Both the position numbers and the translations under genes were made by a program. Below, in pieces: positions 23,227-32,645 of a stretch of 64,000 nt of DNA; position 1 is the stretch's first letter; every line of letters starts with the position of its first letter. The DNA is from G963662905 sp963676725 (lineage in GTDB: Bacteria > Bacteroidota > Bacteroidia > Bacteroidales > WRLA01). The stretch spans positions 4,216,001 to 4,280,000 of the forward strand of contig OY781463.1 of NCBI GenBank assembly GCA_963676725.1, given 5' to 3'. The notes under the pieces are model-generated. The model saw only the letters and a program-made list of their open reading frames with translations. It was not told where the DNA came from and searched no databases.

Positions 23227-23772
23227 ATGAAATTTATTGAGCTTTCATTATCACGCTTTAGCGTGCGGAAATATACAGAACAAAAAGTTGAACCGGAAAA
23301 AATTGAGCAATGCCTGAAGGCTGTTCAGATAGCACCGTCGGCAAGCAATGCCCAACCCTGGAAATTTGTGATTGTGGATGATCCCGAACTAAAAAATCAA
23401 GTGGCAAGGGAAACCTATAATTCCGTTGTTTCTTTTAATCGCTTTGCATCAAAAGCTCCGATAATTATTGCCATTGTCATGGAAAAAGCCGGTTTAATAA
23501 CTCAATTGGGCGGAAAAATTAAGCATAAAGAGTTCAGTCTGATCGATATTGGAATCGCTGCCGAGCATTTCTGCTTACAAGCCGCAGAATTAGGTCTTGG
23601 AACTTGTATGCTCGGATGGTTTAACGAACGACAAATACAAAAACTGCTGTCGATCCCAAAGTCAAAAACCATTGGCCTTCTAATTACCTTAGGATATCCG
23701 GATCAAAAGCCCCCTGAAGAGAAAAGGAGAAAAAAAATCCATGAAATATTTTCATACAATAGCTACGAATAA
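23227..23772 (+). CDS. Nitroreductase-family flavoprotein
   Basis: This 181-residue protein matches the nitroreductase fold. RFSVRKYTEQKVEPEKIEQC carries the first FMN-binding residues (Arg-x-Ser-x-Arg), APSASNAQPWKFVIVD the second, and DIGIAAEHFCLQAAELGLGT with CMLGWFNERQIQKLL and ITLGYPDQKP the C-terminal FMN contacts. Such enzymes use FMN and NAD(P)H to reduce quinones, nitro compounds or flavins. The natural substrate cannot be told. Its own palindromic operator suggests induction by a specific signal. It is followed 12 bp later by elbB, probably co-transcribed. Confidence 0.92.
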   Translation: MKFIELSLSRFSVRKYTEQKVEPEKIEQCLKAVQIAPSASNAQPWKFVIVDDPELKNQVARETYNSVVSFNRFASKAPIIIAIVMEKAGLITQLGGKIKHKEFSLIDIGIAAEHFCLQAAELGLGTCMLGWFNERQIQKLLSIPKSKTIGLLITLGYPDQKPPEEKRRKKIHEIFSYNSYE

Positions 23773-23784
23773 AAAAAGAAACCG

Positions 23785-24435
23785 ATGAAAAAATTTGCAG
23801 TAATACTTGCCGGTTGTGGCGTCTTCGACGGAGCAGAAATTCATGAAGCAACCCTTAGCCTTTATGCCATTGCAAAACAAGGAGCAGCCTACGAAATATT
23901 TGCCCCAAATATAGAGCAACACCATGTAATCAATCATTTGACCGGTGAAGAAATGCCCGAAAAAAGAAATGTCCTTGTCGAATCGGCACGCATTGCAAGG
24001 GGAGCAATAAAAGACCTCTCTGAGTTAAATGTTGCTGATTTTGATGCACTTTTGTTTCCGGGAGGGTTTGGTGTAGCAAAAAATTTATGCACTTTGGCTT
24101 TTCAAGGAGCTGATGCTGTGGTTGATCCACAAATTGAAGAGGTCGTGCTCGCTTTTCATAAGGCAGAAAAACCAATCGCAGCATTATGTATTGCCCCTGC
24201 CATGATTGCCAAAATTATTCAAGGAGCAGCAGTAACTATTGGGCAGGATAAAGGAACCATTCAGGCAATTGAAGCCATGGGGGGAAATCATGAGACAACA
24301 ACACATGGGGAAGTAATTATTGATGAAAATAACAAAGTGTACTCAACACCTTGCTATATGCTGGAGGCAAGCATTTTGGATATAGCCGATGGAGCTGAAA
24401 ATATTGTTGCTGCTGTATTGCAGGATTTAAAATAG
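23785..24435 (+). CDS. elbB: ElbB-type glyoxalase/DJ-1 family protein
   Basis: This 216-residue member of the DJ-1/PfpI superfamily shows the ElbB (SCRP-27A) hallmarks: ILAGCGVFDGAEIHEATLSL at the start, LLFPGGFGVAKNLC, and the nucleophile elbow PIAALCIAPAMIAKI with the conserved Cys near residue 135. E. coli ElbB has weak glyoxalase activity and was linked to isoprenoid production. The family role may be removal of glyoxal-type adducts. It lies 12 bp after the nitroreductase gene. No terminator is obvious in the 24436-24645 gap, which holds nothing else I can identify. Confidence 0.9.
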   Translation: MKKFAVILAGCGVFDGAEIHEATLSLYAIAKQGAAYEIFAPNIEQHHVINHLTGEEMPEKRNVLVESARIARGAIKDLSELNVADFDALLFPGGFGVAKNLCTLAFQGADAVVDPQIEEVVLAFHKAEKPIAALCIAPAMIAKIIQGAAVTIGQDKGTIQAIEAMGGNHETTTHGEVIIDENNKVYSTPCYMLEASILDIADGAENIVAAVLQDLK

Positions 24436-24645
24436 CTCTTTATTGCTGCGCCCTTATAAATTACTGATCGGCAAGCGGAATGCCGCTTCAATGTCTCTTG
24501 TCCTGTTGTTCGTGTTTCTTTCAAGTTAAGAAGAACAAAACTATGAAGATTCATTCAGCATAAAATTATTTCCAAACTTCGGGCATAGAAACCACAAGAG
24601 AAGTGATTACTATGAGATGGCAGGAAAAAAAATAGAGGTGCTTGA

Positions 24646-25383
24646 TTATATATCGTGTCCCAGCTTTTTCTCGAGATATTTGCAGGCTTTTTCGGCTGCA
24701 ATTTTTTCAGCCCCTTTGATTGAGTAATCCTGAGCTGTAGCAATAGCTTGTTTATTCAGAAGGATTTCGACTTTATATTGTTTTTTATGGCCACTGCCCA
24801 CTTCCTGAAGCAAATGAAAATCGATTTCCTGTTTTTCTTTCTGCGACCACTCAATCAATTTACTTTTGAAGTTTAATTGAGTGTTTTCGAGTTCATCGAT
24901 ATCATAATGCACTTTTACAACACGATTGAGGATAATTTTTTTTGTGGGCATATAACCTTTATCAAGGTATAAAGCCCCGACAAATGCTTCAAAAGCATCG
25001 CCCATTGCAGATTTTGATTTATGGTAAATATCAGAATTAGAACGAATTAAATCTTCAAAGCCTAATTTTACACTGAGTTTATTGAGCTGATCCCTACTAA
25101 CAATTTTAGAACGCATTTCGGTAAGAAAGCCTTCATCTTTTAAGGGAAATTTTTTAAAGAGGTAATCGGCAATGATAGAACCTAAAACGGCATCACCGAG
25201 GTATTCGAGGCGTTCGTTACTTACTTTAACGCCATTGGTTAATTCTTCTGCTGCGGAACGGTGGCGAAAAGCCAGTTTATATAAAAAAATATTTCCGGGA
25301 TAGAACCCGAAAATATTTTTTATAGAGTAATATAAATCCTTATCAGGAGATAGTGATGCTTTAATCGATCGTACGCCAACCAA
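24646..25383 (-). CDS. rnc: Ribonuclease III
   Basis: This 245-residue protein has the RNase III signature NERLEYLGDAVLGSIIADYL (near residue 60), with the Mg2+-binding Glu and Asp. The second acidic cluster is MGDAFEAFVGALYLDKG. A C-terminal double-stranded RNA-binding domain follows (NFKSKLIEWSQKEKQEIDFH to GAEKIAAEKACKYLEKKL). It cleaves dsRNA in rRNA processing and mRNA decay. The start codon lies 2 bp after the fabF stop, so acpP, fabF and rnc form the usual operon. Confidence 0.95.
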   Translation of the reverse strand: MVGVRSIKASLSPDKDLYYSIKNIFGFYPGNIFLYKLAFRHRSAAEELTNGVKVSNERLEYLGDAVLGSIIADYLFKKFPLKDEGFLTEMRSKIVSRDQLNKLSVKLGFEDLIRSNSDIYHKSKSAMGDAFEAFVGALYLDKGYMPTKKIILNRVVKVHYDIDELENTQLNFKSKLIEWSQKEKQEIDFHLLQEVGSGHKKQYKVEILLNKQAIATAQDYSIKGAEKIAAEKACKYLEKKLGHDI

Positions 25384-25385
25384 GG

Positions 25386-26639
25386 TTATTCCTCAAATTT
25401 TTTGAACGCGACAGAAGCATTGTGCCCACCAAAGCCAAAAGTATTGCTCAGCGCAACCCTGATATCTCTTTTTACAGCCTTGTGAAAAGTGAAATCGAGC
25501 TTATTATCAATTTCCGGATCATCTGTAAAGTGGTTGATTGTTGGAGGCACGATACCATGTTTAATGGAAAGGGCCGTAGCAATCGCTTCAACAGCACCGG
25601 CAGCACCAAGTAAATGGCCTGTCATTGATTTCGTGGAATTAATCTGAATATTGTATGCGTGTTCACCAAAGAAAGCAACAATTGCCCTAGGTTCGGCAAT
25701 ATCACCCAATGGTGTTGAAGTTCCATGTGTGTTAATATAGTCTACTTCGCCAGGTTCAATACCGGCGTCTTCAAGAGCCCATTTCATAGCGTTTCTTGCG
25801 CCAAGGCCTTCAGGATGGGGAGCTGTCATATGATATGCATCACCAGATAATCCACCACCTGCAAGTTCACAATAAATATTTGCTCCACGATTCAATGCGT
25901 GTTCCATTTCTTCGATAACAAGTGATCCACCACCTTCACCAAGTATAAAACCATCACGGTCTTTATCAAATGGCCTTGAGGCTGTTTTGGGATCATCATT
26001 TCTAGTTGAAATAGCATGCATAGAATTAAATCCACCCACACCAGCTTCGTTAATTGCTGCTTCAGAACCGCCTGTAATAAACACATCGGCTTTGCCTAAG
26101 CGTATATAATTATAGGCATCTACAATTGAATTTGCAGATGAAGCACATGCTGAAACTGTTGCGAAATTCGGACCCCTAAAACCATACTTAATAGAAATAT
26201 GCCCTGCGGTAATATCCGCAATCATTTTAGGGATGAAAAAAGGATTAAAACGAGGAGTGCCATCACCACGACCGTAATCAACCACTTCTTTCAGGAAGGT
26301 ATCCAAACCACCAATTCCGCTGGCCCAAATAACACCACAACGATCAAGATCCAGGCTGCCTTCGGCAAATCCTGCATCTTTAAAAGCTTCATCAGAAGCA
26401 ATTAAGCCATATTGGGCATAACGATCATATTTTCTGGCTTCCTTACGGTCAAAATGATCTTTTACATCAAAACCTTTAAGCTCACAGGCAAACTGCGTCT
26501 TAAACTTTGATGCATCAAAACGGGTGATGGCTGCGGCACCACTGACTCCATTAATCAGCGACTCCCAATATTCAGGAGTACTATTACCAATTGGAGTCAG
26601 CGATCCCAGCCCTGTTACAACTACTCTTTTTAACTTCAT
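25386..26639 (-). CDS. fabF: 3-oxoacyl-[acyl-carrier-protein] synthase II
   Basis: This 417-residue condensing enzyme elongates acyl-ACP with malonyl-ACP in type II fatty-acid synthesis. The triad is visible as C165 (TVSACASSAN), H305 (NTHGTSTPLGD) and H342 (KSMTGHLLGAAG), with K337 supporting. The length and motifs are those of FabF, not FabB or FabH. It lies 12 bp downstream of acpP, its substrate carrier, and 2 bp before rnc. Confidence 0.96.
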   Translation of the reverse strand: MKLKRVVVTGLGSLTPIGNSTPEYWESLINGVSGAAAITRFDASKFKTQFACELKGFDVKDHFDRKEARKYDRYAQYGLIASDEAFKDAGFAEGSLDLDRCGVIWASGIGGLDTFLKEVVDYGRGDGTPRFNPFFIPKMIADITAGHISIKYGFRGPNFATVSACASSANSIVDAYNYIRLGKADVFITGGSEAAINEAGVGGFNSMHAISTRNDDPKTASRPFDKDRDGFILGEGGGSLVIEEMEHALNRGANIYCELAGGGLSGDAYHMTAPHPEGLGARNAMKWALEDAGIEPGEVDYINTHGTSTPLGDIAEPRAIVAFFGEHAYNIQINSTKSMTGHLLGAAGAVEAIATALSIKHGIVPPTINHFTDDPEIDNKLDFTFHKAVKRDIRVALSNTFGFGGHNASVAFKKFEE

Positions 26640-26651
26640 TAATAAATGAAA

Positions 26652-26891
26652 TTAGTTTTTAGCATTGTTTTCGATGTAAGCAATTGCTTCCTTAACGTTC
26701 GAGATCTTTTCAGCCTGATCATCCGGAATTGCAATACCGAATTCTTTTTCGAATTCCATGATGAGTTCAACTGTATCCAAAGAATCAGCACCGAGATCAT
26801 TGGTGAAGCTTGCCTCAGGAGTTACGTCGTTTTCATCAACACCAAGCTTATCAACGATGATGTTTTTAACTCTTTCTGCAATATCAGACAT
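26652..26891 (-). CDS. acpP: Acyl carrier protein
   Basis: This 79-residue acidic protein has the phosphopantetheine attachment site at S37 within GADSLDTVELIMEFEKEF. It carries growing acyl chains for fatty-acid synthesis. It is first in the acpP-fabF-rnc operon and has a long, AT-rich leader of about 240 nt from the promoter at 27163-27132. Confidence 0.97.
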   Translation of the reverse strand: MSDIAERVKNIIVDKLGVDENDVTPEASFTNDLGADSLDTVELIMEFEKEFGIAIPDDQAEKISNVKEAIAYIENNAKN

Positions 26892-27131
26892 ACTTTTAAA
26901 ATTTTGGTTAAACAGGCTGCAAAGAAACTAATTAATTAAACAATATCCAAAAAAAAACTATTTAATCCATACCACAATGCCAATAATTTGTTGTTTTACA
27001 AGTATATACATCAAATTATCAGTAGATATATCTCAATATTTCAATAAATTATTAATAAAAGAACAAATCTTTTAATCAACTGATATTCTATATTTTATAT
27101 GAATATGAAATTTACTAATATTTATAAAATG

Positions 27132-27164
27132 CAAAGATAAGATTATTAGGAACTTAGCCCAAAA
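27132..27164 (-). promoter_or_regulatory. Promoter of the acpP-fabF-rnc operon
   Basis: On the minus strand TTTTG (27164-27160) is followed after 20 nt by TATCTTTG (27139-27132). The leader between here and acpP (26892-27131) is AT-rich, and I see no gene or obvious structured element in it. Confidence 0.6.
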
Positions 27165-27212
27165 GCAGTATTTATGCCCAAAATACTACTCCAGAATTAC
27201 CAAAAATATTCT

Positions 27213-28319
27213 TTAAAACGCCATTTTTTCGAGGTATTTGCTGATAACTACAGGAAATGGATATAACCGAATATCTTGGAAATTCACACTCTTGTATTTT
27301 AAACTATCCTTAAAGTTTGGCTGAGCCAAACAATCTATATGAATGAAGCGAATATGCAGAAGCTGATGACTGAGCCGGTGTTTTATCGTTTGCGATATCC
27401 CTATAATGCTATTTAAATCCGGATTCAACTCAAAACCGGCAAACACAGTCGATGCAATTTGCCCATGCTCCAATGAACTCGGGCTTTCAATTAGGGGAAA
27501 CTCGAACAAATGCGCCCAAATATCATTTGAATCACGCTTATTAATCAAGGTCATTTTGGAACCCCTATATATATAATGTATAAGGACATAATTAAGATAT
27601 CGATTAATCGGCTTCGGCATTTGTTTTTTAGCAGGGATATCGGCAACAAGACCTTTTTTATACGCAACACAAGAGCTATTGAATGGGCATGTTCGGCAAT
27701 CAGGTTTTTTTGGAGTACACTGCAAGGCCCCAAACTCCATAATGGCTTGATTAAAGCTTGCGGCATCTGCGTCTGCAATGAGTGCATATCCAATATCTGA
27801 AATATTTTTGGTGGCTTCTGAAGAATATTTTGGTTCTGTAATCCCAAAATATCGACTAAAAAAACGAATCACATTCCCATCAATAGCAGGATGAGCTTCG
27901 CCAGAGCTGAATGAAGCCACAGCAGCAGCAGTATATAAACCGATTCCCGGCAAGGCTTTTAGTGCCTGAAAACTTTCCGGAAAGTGCCCATCTAGATCGT
28001 TAACTACAATTTTTGCCGCTTTGTGCATATTTCTGGCTCGACTATAATAGCCCAATCCTTGCCATATTTGAAGGACATCTTGCTCTGAGGCAGCCGCTAA
28101 AATCTCTACTTTAGGAAAAGCCTCTAAAAAAGTTTTAAAATAAAGTTTGCCGTATTCAACACGAGTCTGTTGCAGGATTACCTCCGAAACCCAAAGAGTA
28201 TAAGGATCCTTTATGTTACGCCATGGCAGATCCCTTTTATTGATTAAATACCACTTATTCAAGGTTTTAGCAAACCATTTTGCCTCAATTTCCTTGGGTA
28301 CAATTGCATTTTTTATCAT
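27213..28319 (-). CDS. mutY: A/G-specific adenine glycosylase
   Basis: This 368-residue base-excision repair enzyme removes adenine mispaired with 8-oxoguanine. Catalytic residues are E46 (VSEVILQQTRV) and D147 (AIDGNVIRF), with the helix-hairpin-helix ALPGIGLYTAAAVASF. Four cysteines (C201, C208, C211, C217) hold a 4Fe-4S cluster with the standard 6-2-5 spacing. The C-terminal NUDIX-like 8-oxoG recognition domain is present (MTLINKRDSNDIWAHLFEFP, KHRLSHQLLHIRF). It is monocistronic and divergent from HU. Confidence 0.95.
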   Translation of the reverse strand: MIKNAIVPKEIEAKWFAKTLNKWYLINKRDLPWRNIKDPYTLWVSEVILQQTRVEYGKLYFKTFLEAFPKVEILAAASEQDVLQIWQGLGYYSRARNMHKAAKIVVNDLDGHFPESFQALKALPGIGLYTAAAVASFSSGEAHPAIDGNVIRFFSRYFGITEPKYSSEATKNISDIGYALIADADAASFNQAIMEFGALQCTPKKPDCRTCPFNSSCVAYKKGLVADIPAKKQMPKPINRYLNYVLIHYIYRGSKMTLINKRDSNDIWAHLFEFPLIESPSSLEHGQIASTVFAGFELNPDLNSIIGISQTIKHRLSHQLLHIRFIHIDCLAQPNFKDSLKYKSVNFQDIRLYPFPVVISKYLEKMAF

Positions 28320-28457
28320 ATATTATGAACAATATTTGCGGGGAAAATGTTGCTGCACCCTGTAATCGTATGCTCAGGCATTCCTACAATATTATTATTT
28401 CGAGCACATTAGCCTAAAAATTTATTGGAAAAAATATAGTGTGCTACAATTTTTTTT

Positions 28458-28465
28458 TATCTTTG
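28458..28465 (+). promoter_or_regulatory. -7 promoter box of the HU gene
   Basis: TATCTTTG lies 50 bp upstream of the HU start codon. It follows a T-rich tract, and no good -33 element is visible. Confidence 0.5.
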
Positions 28466-28514
28466 CAGCCTTGTTGGAAAATTATAAATCAGTTATTTAA
28501 AAACATATTGGATC

Positions 28515-28808
28515 ATGACTAAAGCGGAAATTGTAGCAGAAATTGCTAACAAAACTAATGTTGAGAAGGTTGCTGTACAACATATCGTTGAAGCCTTCAT
28601 GGATTCTATCAAGGGATCACTCGCAAAAGGAGAAAATGTTTATCTAAGAGGTTTCGGTAGCTTTGTTATCAAAAAGAGAGCAGAAAAAACTGGCCGTAAC
28701 ATCAGCAAGAACACGACCATCATTATTCCGGCTCATAACATTCCTGCATTTAAGCCGGCAAAGACTTTCGTTAGCGAAGTGAAAGATAACGTACAAGTTG
28801 AAGGTTAA
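28515..28808 (+). CDS. HU-family DNA-binding protein
   Basis: This 97-residue histone-like protein has the HU/IHF pattern: MTKAEIVAEIANKTNVEKVA, then YLRGFGSFVIKKRAEKTGRN with the DNA-binding beta arm NISKNTTIIIPAHNIPAFKP. It bends and compacts DNA as a dimer. It is followed 32 bp later by the 29-codon basic gene; both appear in one transcript ending at the terminator at 28960-28991. Confidence 0.95.
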   Translation: MTKAEIVAEIANKTNVEKVAVQHIVEAFMDSIKGSLAKGENVYLRGFGSFVIKKRAEKTGRNISKNTTIIIPAHNIPAFKPAKTFVSEVKDNVQVEG

Positions 28809-28840
28809 TTTAATTATTGTAACATTTAAAATCATTCAAA

Positions 28841-28930
28841 ATGCCGAGCGGAAAGAAGAGAAAGAGGCACAAGATGGCAACCCATAAACGGAAAAAACGT
28901 TTACGGAAGAATAGGCATAAGAAGAAATAA
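28841..28930 (+). CDS. 29-residue AURKAIP1/Cox24-like basic protein (probable ribosomal protein)
   Basis: The frame ATGCCGAGC to TAA encodes only 29 residues, of which about 20 are Lys, Arg or His: MPSGKKRKRHKMATHKRK, then a KRLRKNRHKKK tail. This is the AURKAIP1/Cox24 (mS38-like) domain pattern found as a stand-alone gene between HU and RNase G in Bacteroidota. Relatives are small-subunit ribosomal proteins in mitochondria (mS38) and Actinobacteria (bS22). A role at the decoding region of the 30S subunit is inferred. It is easily missed because of its length. Confidence 0.85.
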   Translation: MPSGKKRKRHKMATHKRKKRLRKNRHKKK

Positions 28931-28959
28931 TTAATCTTCACGCTATCAGTCATATAAAG

Positions 28960-28991
28960 CAATGCTTCCAAATTTGGGAGCATTGTTTTAT
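28960..28991 (+). terminator. Rho-independent terminator after the Cox24-like gene
   Basis: Stem CAATGCTTCC / GGGAGCATTG (28960-28985) with loop AAATTT is followed by TTTTA. Confidence 0.75.
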
Positions 28992-29100
28992 GTTATACCT
29001 ACCCAGGCAAAATATTGCCTAAATCCTGTTTTCTAAAATACAATGTTATTTACCCTGTAACTAAAAGTATTTGTAAAATAGGAACTTAAGAAACTAAAAT

Positions 29101-30651
29101 GTGAATAAAGATCTAATTATTGATTCCGGCTCTTCGGATGTGCGTATTGCGCTGCTTGAAGAGAGGAATCTTGTTGAATTACACGAAGAAAAAGGGAGCA
29201 ACGAATTTGCTGTCGGTGATATATACATTGGCAAGGTCAAAAAAATAATGACCGGGCTCAATGCTACATTTGTTAATGTTGGTTACGAAAAAGACGCCTT
29301 TCTCCACTATCTTGATCTTGGCCCGCAAGTGCTTACACTCAATAAATGTTTGCGCCTTGCTATGGGCGACAGGCTTAAAAACCTGAATGTCAGCAGCCTT
29401 AATCAAGAGCCGGATATCGAAAAAACAGGAAAAATCAGCAGCGTACTTACTGTTGGACAACCCGTTTTAGTACAAATCGCCAAAGAACCCATCTCTACAA
29501 AAGGGCCAAGGGTTAGTTCGGAAATAAGTTTTGCCGGACGCTTTTTGGTACTTGTCCCCTTCTCAAACAGAGTATCTGTTTCTCAAAAAATTAAAAATCC
29601 CGAAGAACGAAAGCGGCTGAAGCGGCTTATAAACAGCATCAGGCCTAAAAATTTCGGCGTTATTATCCGTACTGTTGCCGAAAATAAAATGGTCGCAGAA
29701 CTGGATTCTGACCTCAGGGTTTTAATGACAAAATGGGAGTCGGTTCTAAAACGCCTGCCGGAGGTAACCCCTCCACAAAAAGTGTGTAGTGAACTCGATA
29801 GAACCTCAGCAATATTGCGCGATTTGCTTAATGAGTCATTTAACAATGTATATGTAAATGACCAAAATATGGCAGAGGAAATAAAAACCTATATCCAAAC
29901 TATCTCGCCCGATAAAGTTGATATTGTTAAATATATTAAAGGGAAAACATCAATTTTTGACCAGTTTGGCGTCGATAAGCAGATTAAAAATTCTTTTGGC
30001 CGTATCGTAACTATTAAAAGCGGCATCTATCTGATCATCGAGCATACTGAAGCCCTACATGTTATTGATATCAATAGCGGCCATCGGGTGAAAAAAGGCA
30101 GCGATCAGGAAACCAATGCTTTAGAAGTAAATATTGAGTCTGCAACAGAAGTAGCACGCCAATTACGCTTGCGCGATATGGGGGGTATTATTGTTGTCGA
30201 TTTTATTGATATGGGCGAAGCTAAAAACCGCCGCAAACTATACGAACACCTGAAAGCCGAAATGGCTAGGGACAATGCCAAACATACGATTCTACCCCCA
30301 TCAAAATTTGGCCTTGTTCAAATTACACGCCAAAGGGTGCGACCTGAAACAAAAGTAAAGGTGTTGGAAAAATGTCCTGTGTGCAGGGGAACAGGAGAAA
30401 TTAAGCCAAGCATTATCCTTACCGATGAAATTGGCAGCAACCTAAGATACCTCATCCATGAGCAAAATGAGAGCAAACTGACATTAAGTGTGCATCCTTT
30501 TCTTGCTTCTTATCTCACAAAAGGCTGGGTTTCTATGCGTGCCCAATGGTATTTCAAATATAAAAAATGGATCAAGATAAAATCAGAAAATTCGTACCAT
30601 ATGCTTGAGTATCATTTTTTTAATAAAAATAATGAAGAAATTAAAATTTAA
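29101..30651 (+). CDS. rng: Ribonuclease G (RNase E/G family)
   Basis: This 516-residue endonuclease starts at a GTG (29101). An S1 RNA-binding segment is near residues 40-130 (GDIYIGKVKKIMTGLNATFV, NVGYEKDAFLHYLDLG). The catalytic DNase-I-like region holds the Mg2+ Asp residues in HVIDINSGH and IIVVDFIDM. A Zn-link CPVCRGTGE and a small C-terminal domain follow. It lacks the long C-terminal scaffold of RNase E. It cleaves single-stranded AU-rich RNA in rRNA maturation and mRNA turnover. An ATG at 29098 is out of frame with it and immediately followed by TGA, so GTG is the likely start. Confidence 0.94.
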   Translation: MNKDLIIDSGSSDVRIALLEERNLVELHEEKGSNEFAVGDIYIGKVKKIMTGLNATFVNVGYEKDAFLHYLDLGPQVLTLNKCLRLAMGDRLKNLNVSSLNQEPDIEKTGKISSVLTVGQPVLVQIAKEPISTKGPRVSSEISFAGRFLVLVPFSNRVSVSQKIKNPEERKRLKRLINSIRPKNFGVIIRTVAENKMVAELDSDLRVLMTKWESVLKRLPEVTPPQKVCSELDRTSAILRDLLNESFNNVYVNDQNMAEEIKTYIQTISPDKVDIVKYIKGKTSIFDQFGVDKQIKNSFGRIVTIKSGIYLIIEHTEALHVIDINSGHRVKKGSDQETNALEVNIESATEVARQLRLRDMGGIIVVDFIDMGEAKNRRKLYEHLKAEMARDNAKHTILPPSKFGLVQITRQRVRPETKVKVLEKCPVCRGTGEIKPSIILTDEIGSNLRYLIHEQNESKLTLSVHPFLASYLTKGWVSMRAQWYFKYKKWIKIKSENSYHMLEYHFFNKNNEEIKI

Positions 30652-30775
30652 TACTGCCCGCCCATATATATTAGCTGATATTCAGGAAGTACACTAATAA
30701 ATTATTCGTTTCCTAAGCATATATAAAACCAGAGGAGCAAAAACGAATACATGCGGAGCTGAAAATAAGGAATTT

Positions 30776-31771
30776 ATGGAAAGAGTTGTTAGCGGTATCA
30801 GACCAACAGGAAACCTGCACCTCGGAAATTATTTTGGTGCAATTCGTAATTTTATCAAAATGCAACAAGAGCAGGATTGCCTCTTTTTTATTGCTGATTA
30901 TCATTCATTAACTACACATCCTACACCCAAAGACCTTCATGGAAACGTGAAACAAGTGCTGGCAGAATATCTTGCTGCCGGGTTGGATCCCGAAAAATCT
31001 ACTATATATATCCAAAGTGATGTTCCGGAAATTACCGAATTATATATGCTCCTGAACATGAACGCATATCTTGGTGAACTGGAAAGAGTCACTTCTTTTA
31101 AAGACAAAGTGCGCAAGCAACCTGATAATGTGAATGCCGGACTATTAACTTATCCGACCCTTATGGCTGCTGATGTTATTATTCATAAGGCAACTAGTGT
31201 GCCGGTTGGAAAAGATCAGGAACAAAACATGGAAATGATGCGCACTTTTGCACGCCGCTTTAACCGCATGTATAAAGTCGATTATTTCCCAATTCCCAAA
31301 GCCTTCAATTTTGGCGAAGCGCTTGTTAAGGTTCCCGGGCTCGATGGAAGCGGAAAAATGGGCAAATCGGAAGGGGAAGGAAACGCTATCTTTCTCGCGG
31401 AAGACCCAAAAAAAATAAAGAAAAAAATAATGCGGGCGGTAACCGATTCAGGCCCAACAGAAATGAACTCTGAAAAACCAGATGCCATTCAGAACCTATT
31501 TGACCTTATGGCGCTTGTTACAGATGCAGAAATTGTAGCGCATTTTGATGATCAGTACAACAAATGTGAAATACGTTATGGCGACCTGAAAAAACAATTG
31601 GCTGAAGATGTGATTCGTTTTACAGAGCCAATAAGGCAAAGGGTTGAAGATATTAAAGGGAATAACGAATACCTGAGTAAAGTCGTGAAACAAGGCGCAG
31701 AAAAAGCACGCGAAAGTGCTTCAAAAACGATACGTGAAGTACGCGACATTATAGGCATTAGATCATTTTAA
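30776..31771 (+). CDS. trpS: Tryptophanyl-tRNA synthetase
   Basis: This 331-residue class I synthetase attaches Trp to tRNA-Trp. The HIGH motif appears as HLGN (residues 15-18) in GIRPTGNLHLGNYFGAI, and KMSKS as KMGKS (194-198). The AADVIIHKATSVPVGKDQEQ segment binds tryptophan. The length is normal. A strong terminator follows 25 bp after the stop. Confidence 0.96.
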   Translation: MERVVSGIRPTGNLHLGNYFGAIRNFIKMQQEQDCLFFIADYHSLTTHPTPKDLHGNVKQVLAEYLAAGLDPEKSTIYIQSDVPEITELYMLLNMNAYLGELERVTSFKDKVRKQPDNVNAGLLTYPTLMAADVIIHKATSVPVGKDQEQNMEMMRTFARRFNRMYKVDYFPIPKAFNFGEALVKVPGLDGSGKMGKSEGEGNAIFLAEDPKKIKKKIMRAVTDSGPTEMNSEKPDAIQNLFDLMALVTDAEIVAHFDDQYNKCEIRYGDLKKQLAEDVIRFTEPIRQRVEDIKGNNEYLSKVVKQGAEKARESASKTIREVRDIIGIRSF

Positions 31772-31796
31772 AGAAAGAGATCAAAGGATATCTGTA

Positions 31797-31825
31797 GGGC
31801 ACTGCTTCAAGTAGTGCCCTTTTTT
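31797..31825 (+). terminator. Rho-independent terminator of trpS
   Basis: Perfect stem GGGCACT / AGTGCCC (31797-31819) is followed by TTTTTT. Any start before 31826 for the next gene would lie inside it. Confidence 0.88.
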
Positions 31826-31853
31826 GTACCTTGGTGGCACAAAACATTATTGG

Positions 31854-32426
31854 ATGCAATTATTAAGAACATCTTTATGGTCTTTAACCATTATTGGACT
31901 CATTATTTTACTTATGGGCTGGTATGCCGGTATTTTTGAACAACCGGAAATCCGCCAAAGCTATGTTGAGCCTTTTAATGTCGTTTATCGCTCATACTCA
32001 GGAGACCCAAATGGTTTAGAAAATGTTACGAACGGACTAATTTCTGATTTAAACCTTTATGGAATAAGTGTATACCGCAGCATCCTTATTGTCAAAAATG
32101 AAAAAAATAGCACACGCATTCAAGCAGTTGTGGCCTGCGTTATTGCAAAAGAATACGACAAAATCATTCCAAAAATCGAAGCAGAATTTCCCCTCGCCAG
32201 AATTAATCCCGGGTATTGTATGATGGGATCGATGCTTTATGAAAACTGGATGAACGTTTATGCTGCCGATTGGCGCATCAGGCCCATCTTAGAAGGTTTG
32301 GCAGAAAAAATCAAGTTATACCAATATAGTATTCTGGAAATTAAAGATTCGTTCAATAATGAAATTACATACCTGCTCGTAGAAAATTCGCAACTCCCAA
32401 ACGAAGTAATTCCTGGCGCAAAATAG
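31854..32426 (+). CDS. Membrane-anchored GyrI-like small-molecule-binding protein
   Basis: This 190-residue protein starts at the ATG at 31854; an upstream TTG lies in the trpS terminator. One membrane segment (SLWSLTIIGLIILLMGWYAG) is followed by an extracytoplasmic domain. NVVYRSYSGDPNGLENVTNG, VACVIAKEYDKIIPKIEAEF and a final ILEIKDSFNNEITYLLVE strand resemble the GyrI-like/AraC-effector-binding fold. Proteins of this type bind a ligand or a partner protein; nothing more specific can be said. The assignment is by pattern and of moderate strength. Confidence 0.6.
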   Translation: MQLLRTSLWSLTIIGLIILLMGWYAGIFEQPEIRQSYVEPFNVVYRSYSGDPNGLENVTNGLISDLNLYGISVYRSILIVKNEKNSTRIQAVVACVIAKEYDKIIPKIEAEFPLARINPGYCMMGSMLYENWMNVYAADWRIRPILEGLAEKIKLYQYSILEIKDSFNNEITYLLVENSQLPNEVIPGAK

Positions 32427-32645
32427 AGTAAAAGCAAAAAAACCATCATCCCCCGAACAATAGCGAAGCAAAACACTTTTTCACACTCCTCGCATATGTT
32501 TTCTTTTTTAATGTACGCTTATGAACACCGCTCTGTGTTAATTCGAACATCTTTTGATTAATTTGCAGATTTTAAATACTGATATACATTTACTTATAAA
32601 TTTAGGAATGATTATTGATAACCACAGCACTATAATCAATAATAA

